64,000 nt of DNA from Streptomyces sp. NBC_01216 (GTDB lineage Bacteria > Actinomycetota > Actinomycetes > Streptomycetales > Streptomycetaceae). Numbering within the stretch: position 1 is the stretch's first letter; each line of letters starts with the position of its first letter. Both the position numbers and the translations under genes were made by a program. The stretch spans positions 6,014,001 through 6,078,000 of the forward strand of contig NZ_CP108677.1 of the NCBI RefSeq assembly GCF_035994945.1. Direction: 5' to 3'. The notes under the pieces are model-generated. The model saw nothing but the letters and a program-made list of their open reading frames with translations, was not told the DNA's origin and made no database searches. Shown in pieces: positions 52,584 through 62,043 of this stretch.

Positions 52584-53741
52584 ATGAACCGTCTGACCAC
52601 GCCTTGGGGCGAGTTCCCCCTCACCCGCTTCCCCGCGGACCCGCGCGACACGTTGCGCGCCTGGGACGCCTCCGACGCGTACCTGCTGGAGCACCTGGCG
52701 GAGTCGGGCGCCGACCTGTCGGGCACCGTCGCCGTGCTCGGCGACCGCTGGGGCGCCCTCACCACAGCCCTCGCCGCCCGGCACCCCGCCGGACTCGTGC
52801 AGATCTCCGACTCCTACCTCGGCCGGCGGGCCACCGAGGAGAACCTGGACCGCTCCGGGGCGAAGCCCGACGCCGTCCGGCTGCTGACCACCCAGGACCC
52901 GCCGCCCGCGCGCGTCGACGTCCTCCTCGTCCGCGTCCCCAAGAGCCTCGCCCTCCTGGAGGACCAGCTGCACCGGCTGGCGCCCGCCGTGCACCGGGAC
53001 ACCGTGATCCTCGGCACCGGCATGGTCAAGGAGATCCACACCTCCACGCTCCGGCTGTTCGAGAGCGTCCTCGGCCCCACGCGGACCTCCCTCGCGGTCA
53101 GGAAGGCGCGGCTGATCCACTGCACTCCGTACCCGGCACCGGAGCGGGGCGTGAACCCCTGGCCGCACCGGTATGCGCTCCCCGCCGACGCCGGGACCGT
53201 CGCGGGCCGGACGGTCACCAACCACGCCGGCGTCTTCTGCGCCGACCGCCTCGACATCGGCACCCGGGTCCTCCTCCGTCACCTGCCCCGGGGGCTCGGC
53301 CGCGCCCGCGTCGTCGACCTCGGCTGCGGCAACGGCGTCGTGGGCCTGGCCGTCGCGCTCGCCGAGCCCGACGCGGACCTGGTCTTCACCGACGAGTCCT
53401 ACCAGGCCGTCGCCTCGGCGAAGGAGAACTTCCGTACCCACGCCGAACCCGGCCGCTCCGCCGCGTTCGTCACCGGGGACGGCCTGGCCGACCTCCCGAC
53501 GGAATCGGCCGACCTGGTCCTGAACAACCCGCCGTTCCACAGCCACCAGGCGACCACCGACCGCACCGCCCGGCGGATGTTCACCGACGCCCGCCGCGTG
53601 CTCCGGCCGGGCGGTGAACTGTGGGTCGTCGGCAACCGGCACCTCGGCTACCACGTCAGCCTCCGCCGGATCTTCGGGCGCTGCGAACTCGTCGCGAGCG
53701 ACCCGAAGTTCGTGGTCCTGCGGGCTGTCAAGGCATCCTGA
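52584..53741 (+). CDS. RsmC/RlmG-like guanine-N2 methyltransferase
   Basis: A 385-aa protein made of two methyltransferase-like domains. The N-terminal one (about 1-180) has lost the SAM motif. The C-terminal one carries RVVDLGCGNGVVGLAVALAEP and the catalytic NPPFH (about 313-317), the signature of N2-guanine and N6-adenine methyltransferases of rRNA (RsmC, RlmG). It likely modifies a guanine in rRNA. TAGCCT 9 nt before the ATG suggests a very short leader. Confidence 0.88.
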   Translation: MNRLTTPWGEFPLTRFPADPRDTLRAWDASDAYLLEHLAESGADLSGTVAVLGDRWGALTTALAARHPAGLVQISDSYLGRRATEENLDRSGAKPDAVRLLTTQDPPPARVDVLLVRVPKSLALLEDQLHRLAPAVHRDTVILGTGMVKEIHTSTLRLFESVLGPTRTSLAVRKARLIHCTPYPAPERGVNPWPHRYALPADAGTVAGRTVTNHAGVFCADRLDIGTRVLLRHLPRGLGRARVVDLGCGNGVVGLAVALAEPDADLVFTDESYQAVASAKENFRTHAEPGRSAAFVTGDGLADLPTESADLVLNNPPFHSHQATTDRTARRMFTDARRVLRPGGELWVVGNRHLGYHVSLRRIFGRCELVASDPKFVVLRAVKAS

Positions 53742-53963
53742 GCGCCGGTCGCGGCGCCGTCCCCCCACCCGCGCGGTGAGGCCCCCGGCCGGCGGGAAGC
53801 GCCGTTCGCTTCCCCACCCCACATCCGCACCCCGCACCCCGCATGGGGGCTCCGGGAGCGGCGGCGGTCGACAAACGACTGTGCGATTGTCGGTCGTGCG
53901 TGATAGTCACTACCACCACGAGGGGGTGATCATCGGCCCCCGCACACATCAAGGGGTGGGGAC
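53742..53963. other. Promoter region of the HSP90 operon
   Basis: It holds a 6-bp inverted repeat, CGACAA (53869-53874) and TTGTCG (53887-53892), with a 12-bp spacer, then GATAGT (53902-53907) and GGGGTGGGG before the ATG. The inverted repeat is a plausible operator. No HspR (HAIR) or HrcA (CIRCE) element was seen. Confidence 0.4.
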
Positions 53964-54941
53964 ATGGCGTTGCTTCGTGAGTGGGGGCTCACGCTGGGGA
54001 AATGGGTAGGCCGGCCGGGCGCGCGGCTGATCGAGGACTCCGGCGATCCCGACGCACCGAGGGTGCGTGAGGCCGCCGAGGCGGCGGACTGGAACACCGT
54101 GCGGGAGGTGCTCGAAGCGCGTCCCGAGAGCGAGGACCGGACCGCGCTGCTGTGGGCCGTCGGCGAGACCCAGGGGGTGGAACGGTGGATCGCGGACGTG
54201 ATCGAGGCGGAGCCCGGCGCCGCCCTGCCCCGGCTCGTGGCGGGCATCCGGCATATCACGTGGGGATGGGAGGCCCGGACCAGCGCACGCGCGGAGCACG
54301 TGTCGCGTGAGCAGTTCGACACCTTCCACGCGCGACTGCGCACGGCCGAGGACCGACTGTACGAGGTGGCCGAGCGAGAGCCGCACTGGACCTCACCCTG
54401 GTACGCCCTCCAGCTCACCGGCCGCGGCCTGCAGGTCGGCCAGTCCACCGCACGCCGCCGGTTCGAGGCCACGGTCCGCCGCGACCCGCACCACCTGGGG
54501 GCGCACCAGCAGCAGCTGCAGCAGGTCTGCGACAAGTGGGGCGGCTCGCACGAGGAGATGCACGCCTTCGCGCGGACGTCCGCCTTCGAGGCTCCCGGCG
54601 GCACGGCGCTGGGACAGCTCGTCGCCGTCGCGCACATCGAGGAGTGGCTCTCCCTGGACGACCGGGAGCAGCAGTCCTACCCGCGCCGGCGCGAGGTGGT
54701 CGAGTCCCTCCGAGCCGCCGCCGACCACTCCTTCCGGCACCCGGACTTCGTCCGCCGGGACAACCGGCTCCAGGTCGCCAACTCCTTCGCCATGGCCTTC
54801 GCGCTCGCCGGGGACCGCGAGTACGCCCGCGCGGCCTTCCAGGCCACCGACGGACTCGTCACCTCGTTCCCCTGGACCTACCTCGACGCTTCCAGCCCCC
54901 TCTCCGCCTACCGGGCGCAGCACGCGGTGGCCGGGCGCTGA
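53964..54941 (+). CDS. Helical-repeat protein upstream of HSP90-like gene
   Basis: A 325-aa soluble, Trp- and Arg-rich protein (MALLREWGLTLGKWVGRPGA). It is all-helical with TPR-like pairs, for example LRTAEDRLYEVAEREPHWTS and RRFEATVRRDPHHLGAHQQQ. It may be related to DUF4034-type proteins. No catalytic motif was found. The next gene on the same strand is the HSP90-like ATPase, and the 214-nt gap contains no terminator. The three genes may act as a unit. ATG at 53964 follows GGGGTGGGG. Confidence 0.62.
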   Translation: MALLREWGLTLGKWVGRPGARLIEDSGDPDAPRVREAAEAADWNTVREVLEARPESEDRTALLWAVGETQGVERWIADVIEAEPGAALPRLVAGIRHITWGWEARTSARAEHVSREQFDTFHARLRTAEDRLYEVAEREPHWTSPWYALQLTGRGLQVGQSTARRRFEATVRRDPHHLGAHQQQLQQVCDKWGGSHEEMHAFARTSAFEAPGGTALGQLVAVAHIEEWLSLDDREQQSYPRRREVVESLRAAADHSFRHPDFVRRDNRLQVANSFAMAFALAGDREYARAAFQATDGLVTSFPWTYLDASSPLSAYRAQHAVAGR

Positions 54942-55155
54942 TCCTGCGGCGCCCCCGCACGCCGGGTCGCCGAAACACCCGAAGCGTCCGGTCCTGTCCC
55001 ACCGTCCGGCCCGTCCGGTACCGGGCCCGTCCGCGGGCGGACCTCCGCCACGGTCCGGCGCGCTCCACGCCCGTCTCCCACGCCTTCCCGTCCTCACATG
55101 CCCACGCGCGCCACGCCCGCCGGCGGCCGGCGCACCCACCGAAAGACTCCGTCAG

Positions 55156-57018
55156 GTGCCTCACTCCGAGACCGCTCACACCTTCCAGGTCGACCTGCGC
55201 GGCCTGGTCGACCTGCTCTCCCATCACCTCTACTCGAGCCCCCGCGTCTACCTGCGGGAACTGCTCCAGAACGCCGTCGACGCCATCACCGCCCGCCAGG
55301 CGCTCACCCCCGACGCCCCCGGCACCATCACGGTGACCACCGGCGACACCCTCACCGTCACGGACACCGGCGTCGGTCTCACCGAGGCCGATGTCCACCG
55401 GTTCCTCGCCACCATCGGGCGCAGTTCCAAGCGGACCGCCGACGGCGCCCTCGACGGCTCGGGCCTCGACGCCGCCCGCGGGGATTTCATCGGCCAGTTC
55501 GGCATCGGCCTGCTCGCCTGCTTCGTCGTGGCCGACGAGATCACGGTGCTCAGCCGGTCCGCAGCCGACCCGTCCGCGCCCGCCGTCGAATGGCGCGGCC
55601 ACTCCGACGGCGGGTACACCATCCGCACCCTGCCCGCCTCGGCCGTCCCCGAGCCGGGCACCACCGTCCGGCTCACCCCGCGCGCCGACAACGCGGAATG
55701 GACCAGCCCCGAGCGGGTCGTCTCACTCGCCCGGCACTACGGCGGACTCCTGCGGCACCAGGTCACCGTCGTCGGACCACGCGGCGAGACCCACCGGATC
55801 AACGAGACGCCCCCGTGGCGGCAGACCCACCGGTCCCCCCTCGCCCGCCGCGAGGCGATGACCCGGTACTGCCGCGACCTGTTCGACTTCGCCCCACTCG
55901 ACACCATCGAGCTCGACCTCCCCGCCGCCGGGCTGCGCGGCGTCGCGTACGTCCTGCCGACGGCGGTCAGCCCCGCCCAGCGCGCGGGACACCGCGTACA
56001 CCTCAAGGGCATGCTCCTCACCGACCAGGCCCCCGAGCTGCTGCCCGAGTGGGCGTTCTTCGTGCGCTGCGTGGTCGACACCACCAGCCTGCGGCCGACC
56101 GCCTCCCGCGAGGCGCTCTACGAGGACGGCACCCTCTCCGCCGTACGGGACGCGCTCGGCGACCGTATCCGCGACTGGCTCACCGGACTCGCCGCCAGCG
56201 ACCCGTCCCTGCTGCACCGCTTCATCGAGACCCACCACCTCGCCGTCAAGGCCCTCGCCCGCTACGACGACGAACTGCTGCGGATCGTGCTGCCCTGGCT
56301 CCCGTTCGAGACGACCGACGGCAACGTCACCCTGGAGGAGTTCGCACGAACCCACCCGACGCTCCTGGTCACCCGGAGCGTCGAGGAGTTCCGGCAGGTC
56401 GCCCCCATCGCCTCGGCCGCCGGCCTGGGCGTCGTCAACGGCGGCTACACCTACGACCGCGACCTCGTGCACCGGCTGCCGGAGATCCGCCCCGGGACGG
56501 CCGTCACCGATCTCGACCCGGCCACCGTCACCGCCCATCTCGACGCCGTGGACCCGACCGCCGAACTCCGGGCGGCGGCCTTCCTCGCCGTCGCCCGGGA
56601 GACGATCGGCGTCCACGACTGCGACGTCGTCCTGCGCGACTTCCAGCCGGTCACCGCTCCCGCGCTGCTCCTGGACAACCGTGAGGCACGCCACGAGCGC
56701 ACCCGGTCGAGCCTCGCCGCCGACAGCGACGGACTGTGGGCCGACATCCTCGGCTCCCTGCGCCACGAGACCCCCCGTGCGCAGCTCGTCCTGAACCACC
56801 TCAACCCGCTCGTCCGCCAGGCGATCACCATCGCCGAGCGCGGACTGGCCGTCACGACCGCCGAGGCCCTCTACGGCCAGGCCCTGCTGCTCAGCCGCCG
56901 CCCACTCCGGGCCGGTGAGAGCGCCCTGCTCAACCGGGCCTTCATCGGCCTGCTCACTCACGCCATGCACCACCCCGGTACGGCGGCACCCGGCTCCGAG
57001 CCCCGGAAGGACATCTAG
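55156..57018 (+). CDS. Divergent HSP90-family ATPase
   Basis: A 620-aa protein with a GHKL ATPase N-domain: the catalytic Glu and Asn in RELLQNAVDAI (about 33-43), DTGVGLTEADV for nucleotide and GQFGIGLLACFVVADEI for the lid hinge (canonical GVGFYSAF altered). The middle domain keeps the catalytic arginine region LRPTASREALYED. The C-terminal dimerisation part is short and lacks a MEEVD or similar TPR-docking tail. It is thus an HSP90 paralogue rather than standard HtpG. GTG at 55156; its stop touches the ATG of the TPR gene, so they are coupled. Confidence 0.85.
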   Translation: MPHSETAHTFQVDLRGLVDLLSHHLYSSPRVYLRELLQNAVDAITARQALTPDAPGTITVTTGDTLTVTDTGVGLTEADVHRFLATIGRSSKRTADGALDGSGLDAARGDFIGQFGIGLLACFVVADEITVLSRSAADPSAPAVEWRGHSDGGYTIRTLPASAVPEPGTTVRLTPRADNAEWTSPERVVSLARHYGGLLRHQVTVVGPRGETHRINETPPWRQTHRSPLARREAMTRYCRDLFDFAPLDTIELDLPAAGLRGVAYVLPTAVSPAQRAGHRVHLKGMLLTDQAPELLPEWAFFVRCVVDTTSLRPTASREALYEDGTLSAVRDALGDRIRDWLTGLAASDPSLLHRFIETHHLAVKALARYDDELLRIVLPWLPFETTDGNVTLEEFARTHPTLLVTRSVEEFRQVAPIASAAGLGVVNGGYTYDRDLVHRLPEIRPGTAVTDLDPATVTAHLDAVDPTAELRAAAFLAVARETIGVHDCDVVLRDFQPVTAPALLLDNREARHERTRSSLAADSDGLWADILGSLRHETPRAQLVLNHLNPLVRQAITIAERGLAVTTAEALYGQALLLSRRPLRAGESALLNRAFIGLLTHAMHHPGTAAPGSEPRKDI

Positions 57019-60000
57019 ATGCTGGACACCCCCGAGGCCGTGGTCGAGGCGCTGCGGGAGAACCACGACCGCCCCCACGGCCTGCAGCGCACCATCACCG
57101 CGGAGGAACTCGTCGAGGCGGCCGACCCCTTCGACAAGCCCGACGTCCTCGTCACGGCGCTGCTGGAGCTCATGACGTCGTACGAGTTCACCGGGGAACA
57201 CCGCAAGTCCCCCGTCGTCTTCGCCCGGCTCCTCAAGCTGTGGGACACCGCTCCCGAATCCTTCAGCCAGTGGGAGGCCCACCAGGTCTTCTGGCGCTTC
57301 AAGTGGGTCACGACCTCCCTGCTCCAGGTGCCGGAGGTCCCACTGGCCACCGTGCGGGGCTGGATCGACCGGATGCGCGACCGCTACGAGAAGGCCGAGC
57401 ACGGCATGCAGCCGGTGGCGGCGATGTGCTTCCGGCTTGCCTCCCACACCGGCACGGACGTCGCCGACGCCTACGATCTCTGGATCACCCGGCCCCGTAC
57501 CGAACTCAGCGACTGCGAGGCATGCGAGACCCGGCACCTCGCCTGCCACCAGGTGGCCGCCGGCGACGACGACGGCGCCCTCGACAGCTGGCGGCCGGTG
57601 CTCGACGGCACCCAGTCATGCAGCGAGGAACCGCAGGTGAGCCAGGCGTACGCCCTGCTGCCGCTGCTCCGCGCCGGCCGCACCGACGAAGCCCGCTCCC
57701 ACCACCTCACCGGCTACCGGCGCGTCCGGGGCAACACCGGCATGCAGGACGAGATCGGCCTGCACCTGGAGTTCTGCGCCCTCTCGCGCAACGAGGGCCG
57801 AGGGCTGGAGATCCTCGCCGAGAACCGCACCCTGTTCGAGGCGACCGGCGCCCCGCTGGCCCGCCTCGGTTTCCTCACCGGCGTCGAGGTGCTGCTCACC
57901 CGCATCGTCGCGGACGGGCACGCCGACACGGTCGTGGCCGGCCCGCCGGGACGCACCTGGGCCGCGGGCGAACTCCTCACCCACGTCCGTACCGAGGCGG
58001 ACGCCCTCACCGCCGCCTTCGACACGCGCAACGGCACCACGGCCGTCGGCGACCGCCACCGGCTGCGCGTGGCGCAGTGCCCGCTGCTCGACGCGCCGCT
58101 CCCGCTGGGACTACGGACCGCCCTCACCGGTACCTCCGCCACACGGACTGCGGCGCCCGCGGTTCCCGCACCCGCCACCACGGAGGAGATGCCCGAGGAC
58201 TTCGTCTCGCTGGTGCGCGAGGCGCGCCGCCTGGCCACCATCGGGAACCCCCGGTGCGCCCCGCTGTGGACCCGTATCGACGAGCGACTGGCCGACGGCA
58301 CCGCCGCGCACGACGACCTCCTCGGCCCGGAGGACCTGCTGCTCGCCGAGATCGCCGAGCAGCGCGCCCTCCGGCTCAGCGAGGAGGACCGCACGGCGGA
58401 GAGCGTCACCGAACTCGACCGGGCCGCCGCGCTGTTCGAGCGGCTCGCCATGCCCTGGCACGCCCTGTCGGCGCGGGCGCGCGCCGCGGCCTGGGAGTCC
58501 GTCCCCGACCGTGGCCCGGCCGGGGGGAAGGGCGGGGACCCGGAACCGGCCGCCGGGGAACCGGACACGGAAGCGATCCGCGCCGCCGTCGACGCGACGC
58601 TGCGTGAGACGGAGCGGCTGAAGGCCGAGACCCCGCTGACCGGCGAGAACCCGGCGCAGGGAGAGACCGCGTCCGGCCCCGACGTGGGTTCGGTGCGCGC
58701 GCTCGAGTACCTCACGGTGCTGTACGCCTGCGTCTTCGCCGCCTTCCAGGAGATGGCGCGGGACCCGGAGGCGGACCCTTCCGCCACGGAGCGGTTCGAG
58801 GCGTTCACCCGGACGCTGCGCTCCGAGGCCGAACTCCTGGCCGTGCCGCACCAGATGGCCAACGCGCGCCAGTTCACGGCCGAGCTCGCCGGCCGGCGCG
58901 GCGACATGGCCGTGGCCGAGGCGGAGCTGCGCGCAGCGCTGACGGACCTGGACGCCGCCGGCCGCCCCTGGCGGGCGTCGCGACCGCGCCTCCAGCTCGC
59001 CCAGGTCCTGCTGTCCGGGGAGCGGCCGGCGGAGGCGGTGGAACTGCTGCACCAGGCGATCTCCGACGCGATCCGCTACGCCGACACGACCTTCCCGCTG
59101 GCTCCGGCCTACGCGATGCTCGGTCACGCCACCACGCACCTGGGGGACTTCGGCGGCGCCGTACGCCACCTCTCGGAGGCGGCGGCGCGGTTCGACCGGG
59201 ACGGCGCGTACCAGCAGGCCACGGAGATCCGGCTGCAGCTCGCCGATGTCCTGGCCCGCAGCGGGCAGCCGGCCGACGCCGTCGCCGTACTGGAGTCGGT
59301 CCTCGCCGACGAGACCTCAGCCTCGCTCGACGAGCGCATGCTCGCCCAGGCCCGGCTGACACTGGCGCGCGGACTGCGCGAACTGGAGGAGTACCTGGCC
59401 GCGGCCGAGGAGTTCCTGCGGCTGGCGGACCTGGTCGCCGGGTGGGAGGACGACCGGACGGTCCACACCATGGTGGCGGCGGACGCGGCGACCGCCCTGG
59501 CGATGGCCGACCGCTGGGAGGCGGCGGCCACCGCGTACGAGCGTGCCGTCGCGTCGCACGCCGAGGCGCCCAACCCGTCCGTGCTCATCAACATGATGTG
59601 CGAGTTCGCGCGCCTCACGATGGTGTCCCGTGGCACCGACGGGCTGGAGGCGGCCCTGGACCACCTGAAGCGGGCCGACGCGGTCCTCGCCGCCGTACCG
59701 GAGGACACCGACGGCATCGTCCGCTGGTACGAGCGGGGCATGGTGCACTACCGGCGTGGCCGGGTCCTGGCCGACGCCGAACGCTTCCCCGAGGCCCTGG
59801 CCGAGACGGAGGCGGCTGTCGCCGCCCACGAGGAGGGCCAGGAGCAGGGCGAGGTGCCGCGCGCCGAGGCGGTCCGGATCGCCGCCCTGATCGAGGGGAA
59901 CGGCCTCGGCCGCTTCGACGAGGCCGTCGTCCGGCTGACGGCGGCGGCCCGCCGGTGCCGTCAGGCGGAACTCCCGGAGGCCGCCGAGATCCTCGACGCC

Positions 60001-60036
60001 CTCCGCCGGGACTTCCTGAACCGTCAGGCGTCCTGA
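57019..60036 (+). CDS. Giant TPR-repeat protein coupled to HSP90-like gene
   Basis: A 1005-aa soluble, acidic, Ala/Leu-rich helical protein. Units of about 34-40 residues recur, clearest from about 640 onward (RLQLAQVLLSGERPAEAVEL, AYAMLGHATTHLGDFGGAVR, LQLADVLARSGQPADAVAVL, ARLTLARGLRELEEYLAAAE). The first 350 residues carry His/Cys near CEACETRHLACHQVA and no recognisable enzyme. The ATG directly follows the stop of the HSP90-like gene. TPR proteins are the classic HSP90 co-chaperones in eukaryotes, making this pairing notable. Function unknown. Confidence 0.8.
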   Translation: MLDTPEAVVEALRENHDRPHGLQRTITAEELVEAADPFDKPDVLVTALLELMTSYEFTGEHRKSPVVFARLLKLWDTAPESFSQWEAHQVFWRFKWVTTSLLQVPEVPLATVRGWIDRMRDRYEKAEHGMQPVAAMCFRLASHTGTDVADAYDLWITRPRTELSDCEACETRHLACHQVAAGDDDGALDSWRPVLDGTQSCSEEPQVSQAYALLPLLRAGRTDEARSHHLTGYRRVRGNTGMQDEIGLHLEFCALSRNEGRGLEILAENRTLFEATGAPLARLGFLTGVEVLLTRIVADGHADTVVAGPPGRTWAAGELLTHVRTEADALTAAFDTRNGTTAVGDRHRLRVAQCPLLDAPLPLGLRTALTGTSATRTAAPAVPAPATTEEMPEDFVSLVREARRLATIGNPRCAPLWTRIDERLADGTAAHDDLLGPEDLLLAEIAEQRALRLSEEDRTAESVTELDRAAALFERLAMPWHALSARARAAAWESVPDRGPAGGKGGDPEPAAGEPDTEAIRAAVDATLRETERLKAETPLTGENPAQGETASGPDVGSVRALEYLTVLYACVFAAFQEMARDPEADPSATERFEAFTRTLRSEAELLAVPHQMANARQFTAELAGRRGDMAVAEAELRAALTDLDAAGRPWRASRPRLQLAQVLLSGERPAEAVELLHQAISDAIRYADTTFPLAPAYAMLGHATTHLGDFGGAVRHLSEAAARFDRDGAYQQATEIRLQLADVLARSGQPADAVAVLESVLADETSASLDERMLAQARLTLARGLRELEEYLAAAEEFLRLADLVAGWEDDRTVHTMVAADAATALAMADRWEAAATAYERAVASHAEAPNPSVLINMMCEFARLTMVSRGTDGLEAALDHLKRADAVLAAVPEDTDGIVRWYERGMVHYRRGRVLADAERFPEALAETEAAVAAHEEGQEQGEVPRAEAVRIAALIEGNGLGRFDEAVVRLTAAARRCRQAELPEAAEILDALRRDFLNRQAS

Positions 60037-60038
60037 CC

Positions 60039-60074
60039 GTGCTCCCCGGCCCCTCACACGGGGCCGGGGAGCAC
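60039..60074 (+). terminator. Terminator of the HSP90-TPR operon
   Basis: A perfect 15-bp stem (60039-60053 with 60060-60074) closes on TCACAC, right after the TPR gene stop. Confidence 0.7.
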
Positions 60075-60119
60075 CCGCCGTGCCGCCCGGCGCACTCGCC
60101 GCCTTCCCGGACGCCCGCT

Positions 60120-60674
60120 TCAGACCGCCGGTGGGTCCCCGGCCGCCGTCGTCCGCGCGTCGGGGGCGTCGGCTTCGGGCCGCGTCGGCGACGCGGCCGC
60201 GGGGTGTCGGGCGGCCTCGGTGGCGCCGTAGGAGGAGGTGAAGGTGAACGCCCGCGGGGAGGGCCCGTGGGCTCGAAGGTGCGCCAGGCGTTCCAGGGCC
60301 TCACCGACGGTCGGCAGGTGCCCGGCGGGGACCCACCACAGCACCAGGTGTGCTTCGACGTGCCGCTCGAACCACTCGCGTCGGCGTCGCATCGCCTCCA
60401 GGTGTCCGCTGCGGTAGGCGAAGTCCCACAGGGCGTCCTGGCTCTCCCACAGGGACAGGTTGACGATGACGTTCTCGCCGGCCGGTCGGAGAGCGGTGGC
60501 GTCGCTCCCTCCCTCCTCCACCAGCCGCCACACGAATCCGGGCGCCCCGTCGGCGGCGGCGTTCACCGGGTCGAGCATGTCGACGAACGGTGCCACGCGC
60601 GGGTCGTCGAGAGGGTGGCGGAGCGTCGCGACGTTGAGCTGGGCGAGATGGGCGGCGTGCGGGGATGCGGTCAT
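60120..60674 (-). CDS. DUF3291 protein
   Basis: A 184-aa protein. The DUF3291 domain (about 8-135) has HLAQLNVATLRHPLDDPRVA, IVNLSLWESQDALWDFAYRS and REWFERHVEAHLVLWWVPAG. It is related to small dimeric monooxygenase-like folds, and the function is unknown. A TTGACA -35 box lies upstream in the gap to the HTH gene, so it may have its own promoter. ATG at 60674. Confidence 0.85.
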   Translation of the reverse strand: MTASPHAAHLAQLNVATLRHPLDDPRVAPFVDMLDPVNAAADGAPGFVWRLVEEGGSDATALRPAGENVIVNLSLWESQDALWDFAYRSGHLEAMRRRREWFERHVEAHLVLWWVPAGHLPTVGEALERLAHLRAHGPSPRAFTFTSSYGATEAARHPAAASPTRPEADAPDARTTAAGDPPAV

Positions 60675-60706
60675 GGCCTCATCCCAGCACGCTGCCGTTT
60701 TCTATG

Positions 60707-61396
60707 TCAACCATCGTTGTTTTTAGAATTCTCGATCACCACGCAACACCGACCCGGCCGGGCGTCCATGCGGGCACGGACGGCTCCGTCCGTACCGAAC
60801 AGCCCCTCCAGGAGCGCCAGGTTCATGCCGCAGACGAGGGGTGGGAAGCGCTCGGCCACGGCATGGAACGGGCAGTTGCGCATACGGACGACCGGCGCGG
60901 CCGACCCGGCCGCGGCCTCGGCCCCCTCGGTGTCTTCCAGGTGCGGTTCGTAGCCGCGGGCGGCCAGCACCTCCATGGCATCCGCCAGGTCGGCGCAGGG
61001 CTCCGTCGAGCCGCGCAGCGCCTCGCCGCGGCTCCGCGCGGCCGCGCGGAGCCCGGCGTCGAGCCCAGCCGCCTCGGCGGCCTCGGCCAGCAGGTCCGCG
61101 GCGGTCCGGTAGTCGCGGGCGGGGAGTGACACCGACCGCTCGACCCGCACCCGCGTGTACACCTTGGCGGGACGGCCCGCCCCCGGCCCCGAGCGCTCCG
61201 TCAGCCGACGGCTGCCGCTCTCCAGCAGGCCGGCCTCGGTCAGCCTGTCGAGGTGGTGCGCGGCGAGCGTACGCGCCACTCCGGCGGCCTCGGCCGCCTC
61301 GTTGCGGCCCACCTCACGGCCTTGGGTCGCCACGTACTCGTACAGGCGACGCCGCACCGGATCCTGCAGCATGGCGATCGCGTCGATGTGCTCCAT
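60707..61396 (-). CDS. HTH regulator with C-terminal Cys cluster (SufR-like)
   Basis: A 229-aa regulator: a winged helix at the N-terminus (about 1-85, AMLQDPVRRRLYEYVATQGR, LAAHHLDRLTEAGLLESG) and a C-terminal domain ending with NCPFHAVAERFPPLVCGMN and PGRCCVVIEN. The conserved cysteines in these motifs, spaced as in SufR-type repressors that bind an iron-sulfur cluster, suggest redox or iron-sulfur sensing. AACAACG occurs both just upstream of this gene and upstream of the DUF3291 gene, a possible operator. Confidence 0.78.
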   Translation of the reverse strand: MEHIDAIAMLQDPVRRRLYEYVATQGREVGRNEAAEAAGVARTLAAHHLDRLTEAGLLESGSRRLTERSGPGAGRPAKVYTRVRVERSVSLPARDYRTAADLLAEAAEAAGLDAGLRAAARSRGEALRGSTEPCADLADAMEVLAARGYEPHLEDTEGAEAAAGSAAPVVRMRNCPFHAVAERFPPLVCGMNLALLEGLFGTDGAVRARMDARPGRCCVVIENSKNNDG

Positions 61397-61609
61397 CCGG
61401 CCATTCTAGGAACAACGCTGCTTGGAGACAGAGAGGCGGGGACGCCCCGACTCCGCCCGGCGCGCGTTCCCGTCGACCGCTCCGTGCCGGGCGGCCGGAG
61501 GCGGTCGCGAGACGGTGCCCAGGCCACGTCCGGCACCCCGATCCGGGCGCCACGGTGCCCCGGGCCGGTGCGTGAGCGCCGGGAGGAACCGGCCTCCCGC
61601 GCCGGCCTC

Positions 61610-61800
61610 CCGTCCGACGCGGTGGACACGCTCGTGGCGGACCCGGACGTAACGAGTCGTCGCCGACGCCCTGTGGGCCACCCCGGACGCGGCCACGAGG
61701 CTCGCGGCGCATCCGCACGCCGAGGTCCGCCGCGCGGTGGCGGTCAACGAGGCGACACCCTCGGCCACACTGGCGGCGCCGACAATCGCAGGCGGGGGCG
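61610..61800 (+). pseudogene. Relic of a leucine-rich-variant (LRV) repeat gene
   Basis: Two adjoining plus-strand frames make LRV-type sequence: DAVDTLVADPDVTSR (frame at 61616), then after a one-base shift near 61655, VVADALWATPDAATRLAAHP and HAEVRRAVAVNEATPSATLA. This is the typical pattern of LRV repeats (xxDPxxxVRxAVAxNPxxPxxxL). A TAA lies just before the second frame at 61650. Only one or two repeats remain. Confidence 0.4.
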
Positions 61801-62043
61801 TCGCGGTCCGGCACCGGTGCCGGACGACCGACGTCCGCGGCCCCTGCTCCATTCACGGTACTCCCGCCGACCATCCTGGCGCCCACCCGGAAAACACCTG
61901 GTCAGAAAGGCCAAACTCGGCTGAACAGGCGTACGGTGAAGACACCGGGAGCACTTCGCACACCTGCTGCCACGCGGGTGTCGTTTCCGGTGATCGCCTA
62001 AGAACCGGGCTGCCGACGGGCACCCCGGGGGCAGGTCCCCACC

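Noticed and set aside
53742..53963. A heat-shock CIRCE or HAIR element upstream of the HSP90 operon
   Set aside because: The only inverted repeat (CGACAA/TTGTCG) matches neither consensus.
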